Shown here: positions 56,708-64,000 of the stretch, piece after piece | How the letters are laid out: every line of letters starts with the position of its first letter | Numbering within the stretch: position 1 is the stretch's first letter | Source: an uncultured Clostridia bacterium | GTDB taxonomy: Bacteria > Bacillota > Clostridia > Christensenellales > Pumilibacteraceae | Direction: 5' to 3' | Assembly: GCA_947089425.1 (NCBI GenBank) | Contig: CAMUKG010000001.1 | Location: forward strand, 204,105-268,104 | Length of the DNA stretch: 64,000 nucleotides | Translations under genes and position numbers: made by a program | Notes under the pieces: generated by a model | What the model saw: only the letters and a program-made list of their open reading frames with translations | Database searches by the model: none | What the model was told of the DNA's origin: nothing

Positions 56708-58384
56708 TTAGTTTTCGAGTATTAAAGACAATATCATGGGATTGCGGTGCGTTTTACGGAAAAGGAAGCTTTTAAGCTCTTTGCGAATAGCGTTTTTAAG
56801 TCCGTTATAGTCGCCCGCCACTTCTTTAACGTCCGTTTGCGAAACCACTCTGCGCACGATTTCTTTCGCTTCCTCGAATAGGTCGTCCTCTTTTTGATAA
56901 GCGAAGCCGCGCGATGTGATTTCAACCGCCGTAACCTCTCCCGAAACTGTGTTCACGCCCACAACAACCACGAACAATCCGTCTTCCGACAAATGCTTGC
57001 GGTCGCGCAACACAACGCTCCCAACGTCGCCCACGCCGAGCCCGTCGACCAAAAGATAACCTGCGGGAACGTTGTCGGCAAACTTTATCGAACGCTTGGT
57101 AACCTGAACGCAATTCCCTATGTCGGTAAGAATAATGTCCGACGACGGCATTCCCATGCGCATGGCAAGTTCGGCGTGCTTTTTAAGATGACGGAATTCG
57201 CCGTGAACGGGAATGAAAAATTTGGGCTTTATGAGCGAATGAATCAGTTGCAATTCGTCTTGGCAAGCGTGCCCCGAAACGTGAACTTCCGCAAGACGTT
57301 CGTATATTACGCGCACTCCGTGACGGTACAAATTGTTTATAACATTATAAACCATTCTCTCGTTTCCGGGAATGGGCGACGCCGATATTACAACGGTGTC
57401 GTTATATCCCAAACGAACCTTGTTAAACTCGTCGCTCGCCATTCTCGTAAGCGCGCTCATAGGCTCGCCCTGACTTCCCGTTGTGATAATCACAAGGTCT
57501 TTGTCGTCGATTTTGTTGATTTTCTCAATATCCACAACAGCTTCTTTATCGTATTTCAGTTCGCCTATCTTTGCGGCACACTCGGCAACGTTTATCATGC
57601 TGCGCCCCGAAAATGCCACCTTCCGCTTGTATTTCGCTGCAAGGTCTATAATTTGCTGTAACCTGTGAATATTTGACGCGAACGTAGCTATAAAAATGCG
57701 CCTGTCAGAATTTTCGGCAAAAATATTGTTAAGCGAATTGCCCACCGTAGCTTCGCTCATAGATGAGCCTTTGCGCTCCACGTTGGTGCTTTCGGCAAGC
57801 AACAATAAAACGCCCCTTTGCCCAAGCTCGGCAATACGTTGCAAATCAATCATATTGCCGTCTATCGGCGTGTAGTCCACTTTAAAGTCGCCCGTGTGAA
57901 AAACCATACCTACGGGCGTGGTTATAGCGAGCGCGCACGAGCCCGCCACCGAATGACTGACGCGCACGAATTCGACTTTAAAATTCTTTCCGAGCGTTAT
58001 AACGCTTTGGGGTTTAACGGAAATAAGGTTTATATTCTCCATTCTGTGCTCGCGGAATTTCGATTCTATGAGCGCGAGAGTGAGTCGAGTGCCGTATACG
58101 GGCACGTTAAGTTCTTTCAAGATGTAAGGCAAGCCGCCTATGTGGTCCTCGTGCCCGTGAGTGAGCACAATTCCGCGCACTCTGTCGCGGTTAGCCGACA
58201 AATAAGATATATCGGGAATCACCAAATCGACGCCAGGCATATCTCCGTTAGGGAACGCGCTACCGCAATCCACCACGATTATGTCCTCGCCAAATTCGAG
58301 AGCGGTCATATTTTTGCCAATCTCTCCCACACCCCCAAGAAAAATAACCTTGAGAGCCGGTTCTTTGTTATTAACTTTTTGCAA
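56708..58384 (-). CDS. rnj: Ribonuclease J
   Basis: RNase J is a 5'-3' exo- and endoribonuclease central to mRNA turnover. The 558-aa protein has the MBL site LTHGHEDHIGGLPY (about residues 77-90), the beta-CASP domain (FASNIHRLQQI, GRSMI), SGHAC, HGEFRH and a C-terminal dimerisation domain. The start is TTG at 58384, five bases after AGGAGG. It leads an operon with trmR and trhP, so RNA decay and tRNA modification are co-transcribed here. Confidence 0.95.
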   Translation of the reverse strand: MQKVNNKEPALKVIFLGGVGEIGKNMTALEFGEDIIVVDCGSAFPNGDMPGVDLVIPDISYLSANRDRVRGIVLTHGHEDHIGGLPYILKELNVPVYGTRLTLALIESKFREHRMENINLISVKPQSVITLGKNFKVEFVRVSHSVAGSCALAITTPVGMVFHTGDFKVDYTPIDGNMIDLQRIAELGQRGVLLLLAESTNVERKGSSMSEATVGNSLNNIFAENSDRRIFIATFASNIHRLQQIIDLAAKYKRKVAFSGRSMINVAECAAKIGELKYDKEAVVDIEKINKIDDKDLVIITTGSQGEPMSALTRMASDEFNKVRLGYNDTVVISASPIPGNERMVYNVINNLYRHGVRVIYERLAEVHVSGHACQDELQLIHSLIKPKFFIPVHGEFRHLKKHAELAMRMGMPSSDIILTDIGNCVQVTKRSIKFADNVPAGYLLVDGLGVGDVGSVVLRDRKHLSEDGLFVVVVGVNTVSGEVTAVEITSRGFAYQKEDDLFEEAKEIVRRVVSQTDVKEVAGDYNGLKNAIRKELKSFLFRKTHRNPMILSLILEN

Positions 58385-58479
58385 ACTATCCTCCTAATGT
58401 TATAATAAAATGTATTTATTATCGTTCCATTTCTATTATATAGGAAAAGTTTGCAATTAGCAAGTTTTAACGCCTCTAT

Positions 58480-59469
58480 TTAAGAAAAATTTTTGGAAAT
58501 ATCGGCGGAATCGTGAAGATTGTGCGCAAAATCCGTCGCAAGCGGCAACGAATACCCGTCGCCTATAATTTCGCGATAATGAAATCCTCTCACAGTGACG
58601 CCCGCAAGCACAACGCACCCCTCTATGTTCGCGTCCGACGCGACGGCGGCGCCCTCGCCCACTATGCTGTTATAACATCTTCCCGTGAGTAAAGCCGAAT
58701 AAGCGGCGAGCGTGTTTTTCTCTCTTCCCAGTCTGTGCGACACGGTGCGGTAACGGTGCGGCAACGGAGAAAAAAAGCCGCCTTTAAGCATACGAAAATT
58801 AGCCTCGTAGTAAGCTTGCGGAGAACCTATATCCGACCAAAAACCGTCGTGATAATAAGCGTTGATTTGTCCGAGCGTTAACAGTCGCGGGAATAAATCT
58901 CTCGCAAAATCGTATTTTTCGCCGTACGGAACGTATTTCAGAGCTTCTCTGTTTATAATGTAGACGCCGCAATTCACAATTCCCCCGTCGCCCATTTCCT
59001 GCGGCTTTTCGGTAAAGCCGGTAACGGTGCCGTCGGGCGCATACTCCACAAGCCCGAACATTCGCGGGTCGCGCACTTTGGTAACCGCAATTGTCACAAG
59101 TTTTCCGCTTGCCTCATGGCTTTTCAGCATGGCGGCGTAATTTATATTTTCAAGCGCGTCGCCGCTCACCACGATAAAAGTATCGTCGAGCAGAGCAAGC
59201 GCCGCACGGACCCCTCCTGCGGTTCCGAGAGGCACGTCTTCCACAATATGGCGCGAACATATTCCGCCATACCCCGAAATCCATTCGATTATTTGTTCGG
59301 GATAATATCCGAGCGTAAGCACGGTGTCGTTTATTCCCTCCGCATGAAGATGCGCAAACACATAATCGAGCATGGGAACGTTGGCAATGGGAAGCATAGG
59401 CTTAGGCGCGGAATCGGTAAGCGGCTTTAATCTGCTGCCGAACCCGCCCGCCAAAATTACGGCGTTCAA
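58480..59469 (-). CDS. Sugar-phosphate nucleotidyltransferase (mannose-1-phosphate guanylyltransferase/GlmU-like)
   Basis: The protein has the GT-A nucleotidyltransferase domain with NAVILAGGFGSRLKPLTDSAPKPMLPI, DVPLGTAGGV, VVSGDAL (metal Asp) and FTEKP, plus DIGSPQAYYEAN. A C-terminal left-handed beta-helix-like part follows with SIVGEGAAVASDANIEGCVV. I choose the TTG at 59469 (329 aa), which follows AGAGGTAG; the longer frame adds 15 basic residues with no ribosome-binding site. It makes a nucleotide sugar for cell-surface glycans; which sugar cannot be told. Confidence 0.82.
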   Translation of the reverse strand: MNAVILAGGFGSRLKPLTDSAPKPMLPIANVPMLDYVFAHLHAEGINDTVLTLGYYPEQIIEWISGYGGICSRHIVEDVPLGTAGGVRAALALLDDTFIVVSGDALENINYAAMLKSHEASGKLVTIAVTKVRDPRMFGLVEYAPDGTVTGFTEKPQEMGDGGIVNCGVYIINREALKYVPYGEKYDFARDLFPRLLTLGQINAYYHDGFWSDIGSPQAYYEANFRMLKGGFFSPLPHRYRTVSHRLGREKNTLAAYSALLTGRCYNSIVGEGAAVASDANIEGCVVLAGVTVRGFHYREIIGDGYSLPLATDFAHNLHDSADISKNFS

Positions 59470-59533
59470 AAAAATACTACCTCTTTCTTTTTTTCGATAG
59501 TATTTGCGTAACACGCCTCGTTCTATCCCGCCA

Positions 59534-59568
59534 TAGCAAAAAAAGCGACAACAAAACGCCGTCGCTTC
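59534..59568 (-). terminator. Terminator of the M60 metallopeptidase gene
   Basis: AAGCGAC (minus-strand arm 59561-59567) pairs with GTCGCTT (59543-59549) around eleven bases and is followed by a T-run (TTTTTTGC). It separates the metallopeptidase from the nucleotidyltransferase gene. Confidence 0.8.
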
Positions 59569-59632
59569 TTTAAATGTGGCATTTTATACCTGTGTACAAA
59601 ACGCTAAACCTATAAATTTAAAATCCCCGAAT

Positions 59633-62600
59633 TTACTTCTTGCTATGTCCGTCATTTTTCGGCGCTGAACGCGTAGGCGGCGCCACAGGACGAGATCCCG
59701 ATACGTGACGCGCGGGCGGTCTGTTTCCTTCGGGACGAACGGGCGCGGCACTCGAAGTTTTATGCACAATTTTTTCGGTGGGACGCGACTGCGAAGATTT
59801 CGCGTCGATTGCGCGTGTTTCGCAAACTTTTTGATTGCGTTCTTTCGCTCTGTCATTTTGTTGCGAAACGTTTTTAGCGGGCGCCGCTTTAATTTCCGTT
59901 TTGACGTCTGTAGTCTTTTGCTCGGGTTGTTTCTTTTCTTTCTTAACGGGCGCATTTTCAGCTTTTACTTTCGCTTTTTCTTCTCTCGCTTTTTCTCTTT
60001 TATCATCGTAATTGCGCATAACTTTATTGCCGTAAATCGCTTTGCGGAATCTCGGCAAGCAGAACGACAGAACTATAAACGTTGCCAAAAGAGCGAACAG
60101 CAACACAAATACGGTTATGGTTATGGCAAGCGCTTTTTCTTTATAAATATTCGGCGCATTGATAAGCCGCGCGGTATACGATATTCCCGCAAAACACAAA
60201 TTAAATTCTTTACTTGTAAGCGTAATAATTTCCACAGTGTGCTCCTTATTTGCCATGCCGCTATGACTGAATACCAAACGTTTTTTCGCGGACTCTTCGG
60301 CGTTAAGGTCGATTTTGCCCGCTTTCTTTCCGTCTATATAAACTTCGGCGGCTCCGTATCCTTTGCCCTTGTTGGCATAAAGCGACAAGCTGTCGCCCTC
60401 AAACCGCATAACGAGCTTTTCTTTTTTCTTTCGCGCCACCAAAAGTCCGCTTTGCATGTTCTCTATTTGTCGAGAATCTTTCCAACCCGACGTAGCGAAC
60501 AGCTCGGAGTTAGTGAGCGGAATAACGTGTTGCGTTTCGGCGGCAATTCCGGCGTAAAGTTCGGCTATAACCGTGAACGCACCGCCCGAAGTGGAATTCA
60601 CCACAAGTTTCCAATACCGCCCGTGAACTTCGGGAAATTCGAGACGAGCGACTTGCTTTTCGTATTTAAGCCATGTGTGTTCTTTTCCGTCGACTCCGTC
60701 TTCACCCTTAGCAACCTGCGTCCAATTCGCGTTGTCTTCCGAAATATAAAGTTCGAAAGCATGAATATACGAATTAGCATTATTGCGCGTGTTTATTTGA
60801 AAGAAGTTGAAGCCTTGCGAAACTCCGGTGTCAAGCACAAAAACATGAGGCATTTTGGGCACCGGATTAGGCTTCGAGCCATTGTACGCAGTATGATAAA
60901 TAGTACCCGTTTGCCCGTCTATAAGATAACGTTTTCGATCGACTTCTCTCTTATCGATAAATTCTCCCGTAACTTCATCGTAAAACTCTACGATTTCGAT
61001 ATTGCTGTTATGGTGGTCGGGAGCTTCCAAAACAGTCCATTCCGACTTAGGCGATGAAACCGTTCCAAGCGATAACTCGCTCTTTTTGGAAACAAGATAT
61101 TCGGGCGCGAAAACATAATTTTCGGGAAGCGTCTTACCTATCGTAGCGGGATAATATATTCTCGACGAATCAAGAGTTATGCTTTCGGCTGCCGTTTCAG
61201 CGTCGCCTACAAACACGTTCACGACGGCAAATCCACTACCGCCTGTATTCAAATTGAAAATTTCAAAACAGTAAATTTCGTCAGCGCTCAAATTCACCGA
61301 AAATTTGTTTTCTTCGGTAAAGTTTTGTACGTCGCGCTTTATTCTCAATTTTTCTTCCAAAGAATCAAAACCGGTATCCGCTTTCAAAACAGCCATATCG
61401 TCCGCTTTAAAATAGAAAGTGTGTTTTCCGCTTTCGCTTGCACGATAGCCGAAACGCGAAATTTTAACCTCGTTTTTGCCCGCAACCATATTGTTGAATT
61501 GAGCCACCCCTCCTCCGAGTTGAGAATAAATTTTCGGAGTAAGCGAACCGAGTTCGGCTTGCGCGGCATCCAAATCGCGCGCTGCAAGTCCGCTGTAATG
61601 CGTTATTTCGGCGGTGTTCACGTTTATTCTAAGCGTAACTTCCAACTTATGCAGTTGCCCGTTTTCAAGTCTCACGTTAAACGAGAATTTATCGCGCGTA
61701 TAAGGACGGGAAGCAAACTCGTATTCGTATTTGCCGTCCTCTATAAGTTTAAGCTTTCCCGTTTCGGGTTGAGACACGGAAACTATTTCGAATTTACCGG
61801 ACGAAAGCGTTGTGCTTTTCAGGTCGAACTCAACCGATTTTCCGAAATTCAAGCGCCAATCGCCACCCGTATGCACGCCGTCAATGCCGCCCGCATACAA
61901 ATTAGCTACCGGCTGATATTTTTCAAGCGTAGCAAAATATTCGAGTTGTTCTTCGGTAAAAGCGTTATCCTCAACGTTGGCCTTATACAAATTATTAAAA
62001 TAGTCGCGGCAATCGAGCCCGTAAACGAGCGCGCATCTGAAAATAAAGTCGGCACGCTTATTCGGAGAATACACCGTTCCGCCTTTATACGTTTTCAACA
62101 ATTCGTAATATTTTTCCACGCCGAAGCTGTGCATCAAATTGACGTACATGCTAAGCATTTGAAAGTAATCGTAATTTTTGAAATCCGATTTGTTGTTCGC
62201 GCTTGCAAGCGAATACTTCAAATTGGAGTACGGATGAGCCACAAAGCCGTGTTCCGCCGAAACATTTCCGTTTGCGTCGCGGTAGGTTCCCACGTCGAGT
62301 ATTTTAAGATACGCAAGGCAAGTAAGCGCGTTGTTACGTACTTCGCCTTCGGCGGGTTCTCCGAACCCCCACACCGAGCCGAACGCAGCGCCGTGATTAT
62401 GCCCTATTTCGTGCAAAATACCCCAACTGCCGCTTTGCAACAGTCCGCGATAATCCATAGCCGAGCCGTACCAACTCGACGGACACGCATATTCGTAGTT
62501 TCCGAGAGCAACGGCGGCGCCGGCAGGCACGCAATAATCGAATTTAACAAAGTTTTTGCGGTCGTACGCTCCGCCCGTAAAAGTTTCGTTCACCGAAAAA

Positions 62601-63859
62601 AAGCTGTGCCACAGCATTGCAAGCTTGTCGATTTCCTCCGCTTTCACACTGCGCATATAATTCGACGGACCTATGAGTTGACCGTTTTCGGTGTCGAGAA
62701 TGGAATACACTCCCGGCGCTTCCTTTAAATATTCTTCGAAATATTCGGGCGTGGTAACTCCCAAAACATAATGAGGCGTTTCCACCGCTCCGCGAATTGT
62801 GAATTTCACATCATTATATGTGTTCGACGGGTCTATAAGAAGAAGTCCGCCGAAAGGAGAACCTATCGTATATTCTCCGTCGGCTTCGAATGTGAAGCGA
62901 GAACGAATCCACGGCAAACGGTTTTGATAACGCTCGCCTGCCAAATGTCCGTGAATTTGAATTGCGGGAATAGCTGTTGCGGGATTTTCAGCCGCTGCCG
63001 CCGCTAAAATATCGTTGTTGTAAAAATAGTTGTCGTCGGCGTCCTTTTCTCTCCTCACAGCGCACCCGAGCGCCGTAATAGCTCCGCCGTTTATCCCTGA
63101 ACGCCATGCCATAGAATTTTGCAACCCCGTATGCATGACTATTCTTTTTCCCTTTTGCAAACCTTCCACTTTCACGGTAACGGCCTCGCCCGCAGGCAAA
63201 TACAGTCCCGTAACATGGTAAGAGCGATAAGTCGGGTCTATAATCACAACTTTTTCTACGGCGTTGTCCTCTCCCTCCACTTCGCCGTAGCAATCGTCTA
63301 TCGCAGGGTGTTTATACAAATTTTCTTGTGTTAACTCCCCTTTTGCCGACATCAATTCGGCGTCGCGCGTAAGGTTGTATCCCTGACTGTGAAGCATATA
63401 TCTGTAATACTTTAAGTATTGCTCTTGCGACACTCCGAGTTCAACTTTATCGGCAAACATACTTGCAACTATTGCATGTTGCGCCGTAGGATAACCTTTA
63501 TCGAACGTAAAATTATTTTCATACTTGCCGCCGCCAACTCGTTCGGCGGTAAGCGTGTAACTGTCCGGCAAAATTTTAACTTCGGGACGTTTAATGCCGC
63601 GTTCGGTCACATACATAGTGTCGGCGCGCATAGTTACAACCGTTTCGGATAAATCATCGTAATCATAAGTTTTGAGCGCAAGTTCATCGGAAAGAGTAAG
63701 CTCCGCATCTTTGATTTTATAGCTCTCTTCCTGCGTCTGCTTGCGAGCACAACCCCAAAGCGACGGCAATAAAACCGCAAACAAAAACATTGCCGCAATA
63801 ATCGCGACAACCGTCTTTCGTACAAACAACAAATTACGAACTCTTTTAAATTTAACCAT
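59633..63859 (-). CDS. Very large surface-anchored M60-like zinc metallopeptidase with discoidin domain
   Basis: The 1408-aa protein has an export signal with a hydrophobic core (residues about 16-33, possible lipobox LWGC). The M60-like catalytic domain carries HEIGHNHG (His483, Glu484, His487) and the downstream GEVRNN whose Glu506 is the expected third ligand. M60 enzymes cut glycoproteins such as mucins. A beta-rich middle region follows, then an F5/8 type C (CBM32-like) domain around residues 955-1110. A transmembrane helix lies near 1237-1262. A basic, Pro/Lys-rich tail of about 145 residues then faces the cytoplasm. The promoter is at 63899-63927. The start is ATG 63859, with GGAG close upstream. 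Confidence 0.88.
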   Translation of the reverse strand: MVKFKRVRNLLFVRKTVVAIIAAMFLFAVLLPSLWGCARKQTQEESYKIKDAELTLSDELALKTYDYDDLSETVVTMRADTMYVTERGIKRPEVKILPDSYTLTAERVGGGKYENNFTFDKGYPTAQHAIVASMFADKVELGVSQEQYLKYYRYMLHSQGYNLTRDAELMSAKGELTQENLYKHPAIDDCYGEVEGEDNAVEKVVIIDPTYRSYHVTGLYLPAGEAVTVKVEGLQKGKRIVMHTGLQNSMAWRSGINGGAITALGCAVRREKDADDNYFYNNDILAAAAAENPATAIPAIQIHGHLAGERYQNRLPWIRSRFTFEADGEYTIGSPFGGLLLIDPSNTYNDVKFTIRGAVETPHYVLGVTTPEYFEEYLKEAPGVYSILDTENGQLIGPSNYMRSVKAEEIDKLAMLWHSFFSVNETFTGGAYDRKNFVKFDYCVPAGAAVALGNYEYACPSSWYGSAMDYRGLLQSGSWGILHEIGHNHGAAFGSVWGFGEPAEGEVRNNALTCLAYLKILDVGTYRDANGNVSAEHGFVAHPYSNLKYSLASANNKSDFKNYDYFQMLSMYVNLMHSFGVEKYYELLKTYKGGTVYSPNKRADFIFRCALVYGLDCRDYFNNLYKANVEDNAFTEEQLEYFATLEKYQPVANLYAGGIDGVHTGGDWRLNFGKSVEFDLKSTTLSSGKFEIVSVSQPETGKLKLIEDGKYEYEFASRPYTRDKFSFNVRLENGQLHKLEVTLRINVNTAEITHYSGLAARDLDAAQAELGSLTPKIYSQLGGGVAQFNNMVAGKNEVKISRFGYRASESGKHTFYFKADDMAVLKADTGFDSLEEKLRIKRDVQNFTEENKFSVNLSADEIYCFEIFNLNTGGSGFAVVNVFVGDAETAAESITLDSSRIYYPATIGKTLPENYVFAPEYLVSKKSELSLGTVSSPKSEWTVLEAPDHHNSNIEIVEFYDEVTGEFIDKREVDRKRYLIDGQTGTIYHTAYNGSKPNPVPKMPHVFVLDTGVSQGFNFFQINTRNNANSYIHAFELYISEDNANWTQVAKGEDGVDGKEHTWLKYEKQVARLEFPEVHGRYWKLVVNSTSGGAFTVIAELYAGIAAETQHVIPLTNSELFATSGWKDSRQIENMQSGLLVARKKKEKLVMRFEGDSLSLYANKGKGYGAAEVYIDGKKAGKIDLNAEESAKKRLVFSHSGMANKEHTVEIITLTSKEFNLCFAGISYTARLINAPNIYKEKALAITITVFVLLFALLATFIVLSFCLPRFRKAIYGNKVMRNYDDKREKAREEKAKVKAENAPVKKEKKQPEQKTTDVKTEIKAAPAKNVSQQNDRAKERNQKVCETRAIDAKSSQSRPTEKIVHKTSSAAPVRPEGNRPPARHVSGSRPVAPPTRSAPKNDGHSKK

Positions 63860-63898
63860 ATACTCCGCAATAAACTTGTTTTATATATTTATATTCTT

Positions 63899-63927
63899 AT
63901 TATATAATTTAACCGCAAATTTGTCAA
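63899..63927 (-). promoter_or_regulatory. Strong promoter of the M60 metallopeptidase gene
   Basis: A perfect TTGACA (63922-63927) and a perfect TATAAT (63899-63904) on the minus strand, spacer 17 bp. A second, weaker TTGACA lies about 37 bp further upstream, so tandem promoters are possible. Confidence 0.8.
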
Positions 63928-64000
63928 TATAAAATACAATGCAATTTGTTAGTTTGTCAAGCGTTTTTTAATATTTTTTATTATTTTTTATTACATCGTA

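Noticed and set aside
59705..62728. Two long plus-strand open frames (about 450 and 467 codons) opposite the M60 gene
   Set aside because: They run through the middle of a gene with clear catalytic motifs and are rich in Arg, Phe and Ser, as antisense frames are; neither has a start site with a ribosome-binding sequence.

Overview
The window looks like chromosomal DNA of a spore-forming-lineage Firmicute (Clostridia), probably gut-associated. The evidence is the gene order: the run yicC, gmk, rpoZ, coaBC, priA, def, fmt, rsmB, rlmN, rsgA, rpe, thiN, spoVM facing rpmB; the hrcA-grpE-dnaK-dnaJ heat-shock operon behind a CIRCE operator; asp23-fakA-recG; and three sporulation-type genes (sigK, a 25-codon spoVM, and a free-standing Spo0A-type DNA-binding domain). 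A very large secreted M60-type metallopeptidase (the family of mucin/glycoprotein proteases) points to a host-associated life. Species cannot be fixed from the sequence alone. Nearly all genes lie on the minus strand; exceptions are hxlR, proC-rnhA, an XRE regulator, rpmB and ugpQ-gtrA.

Layout. 1-5.9 kb is a mixed accessory stretch: a cut DedA/VTT membrane protein, a broken SirTM sirtuin next to an intact zinc macrodomain ADP-ribosyl hydrolase, a degenerate metallo-beta-lactamase-like protein divergent from an HxlR regulator, tRNA-Trp, proC-rnhA, a small membrane protein, an XRE repressor and the Spo0A_C-only protein. 6-26.5 kb is core housekeeping: DNA repair (recG, ligA, pcrA, priA), translation and formylation (def, fmt, rsmB, rlmN, rsgA), CoA, GMP and thiamine-diphosphate synthesis, and fatty-acid kinase. 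The prpC-prkC phosphatase/kinase pair that sits between rlmN and rsgA in Bacillus subtilis is absent from that position. 26.6-30.4 kb is an AT-rich island: a promoter-led three-gene operon (an unrecognised 126-aa protein and two PD-(D/E)XK-like proteins) plus an RNase-J-like MBL protein with its own promoter. It is my main candidate for an undescribed, perhaps defensive, system.

30.5-42 kb returns to core genes: rpsU, hinT, mtaB, rsmE, prmA, dnaJ, dnaK, grpE, hrcA, hemW, lepA. 42-46 kb holds ugpQ-gtrA and an ABC exporter operon whose promoter has consensus -35 and -10 boxes separated by a 16-bp spacer containing nine consecutive G residues, a textbook design for slipped-strand phase variation. 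46-53.3 kb is one 2423-codon cyclic beta-1,2-glucan-synthase-like gene. It is followed by the RNase P RNA, an uninterrupted sigK, a 316-bp structured non-coding stretch, the tRNA wobble-uridine modification pair trhP-trmR, RNase J, a sugar-phosphate nucleotidyltransferase and the M60 metallopeptidase.

No insertion sequence, prophage, CRISPR array, rRNA gene or replication origin was recognised. Coordinates of several starts were moved from the longest reading frame to the start best supported by a Shine-Dalgarno sequence; each entry says so.
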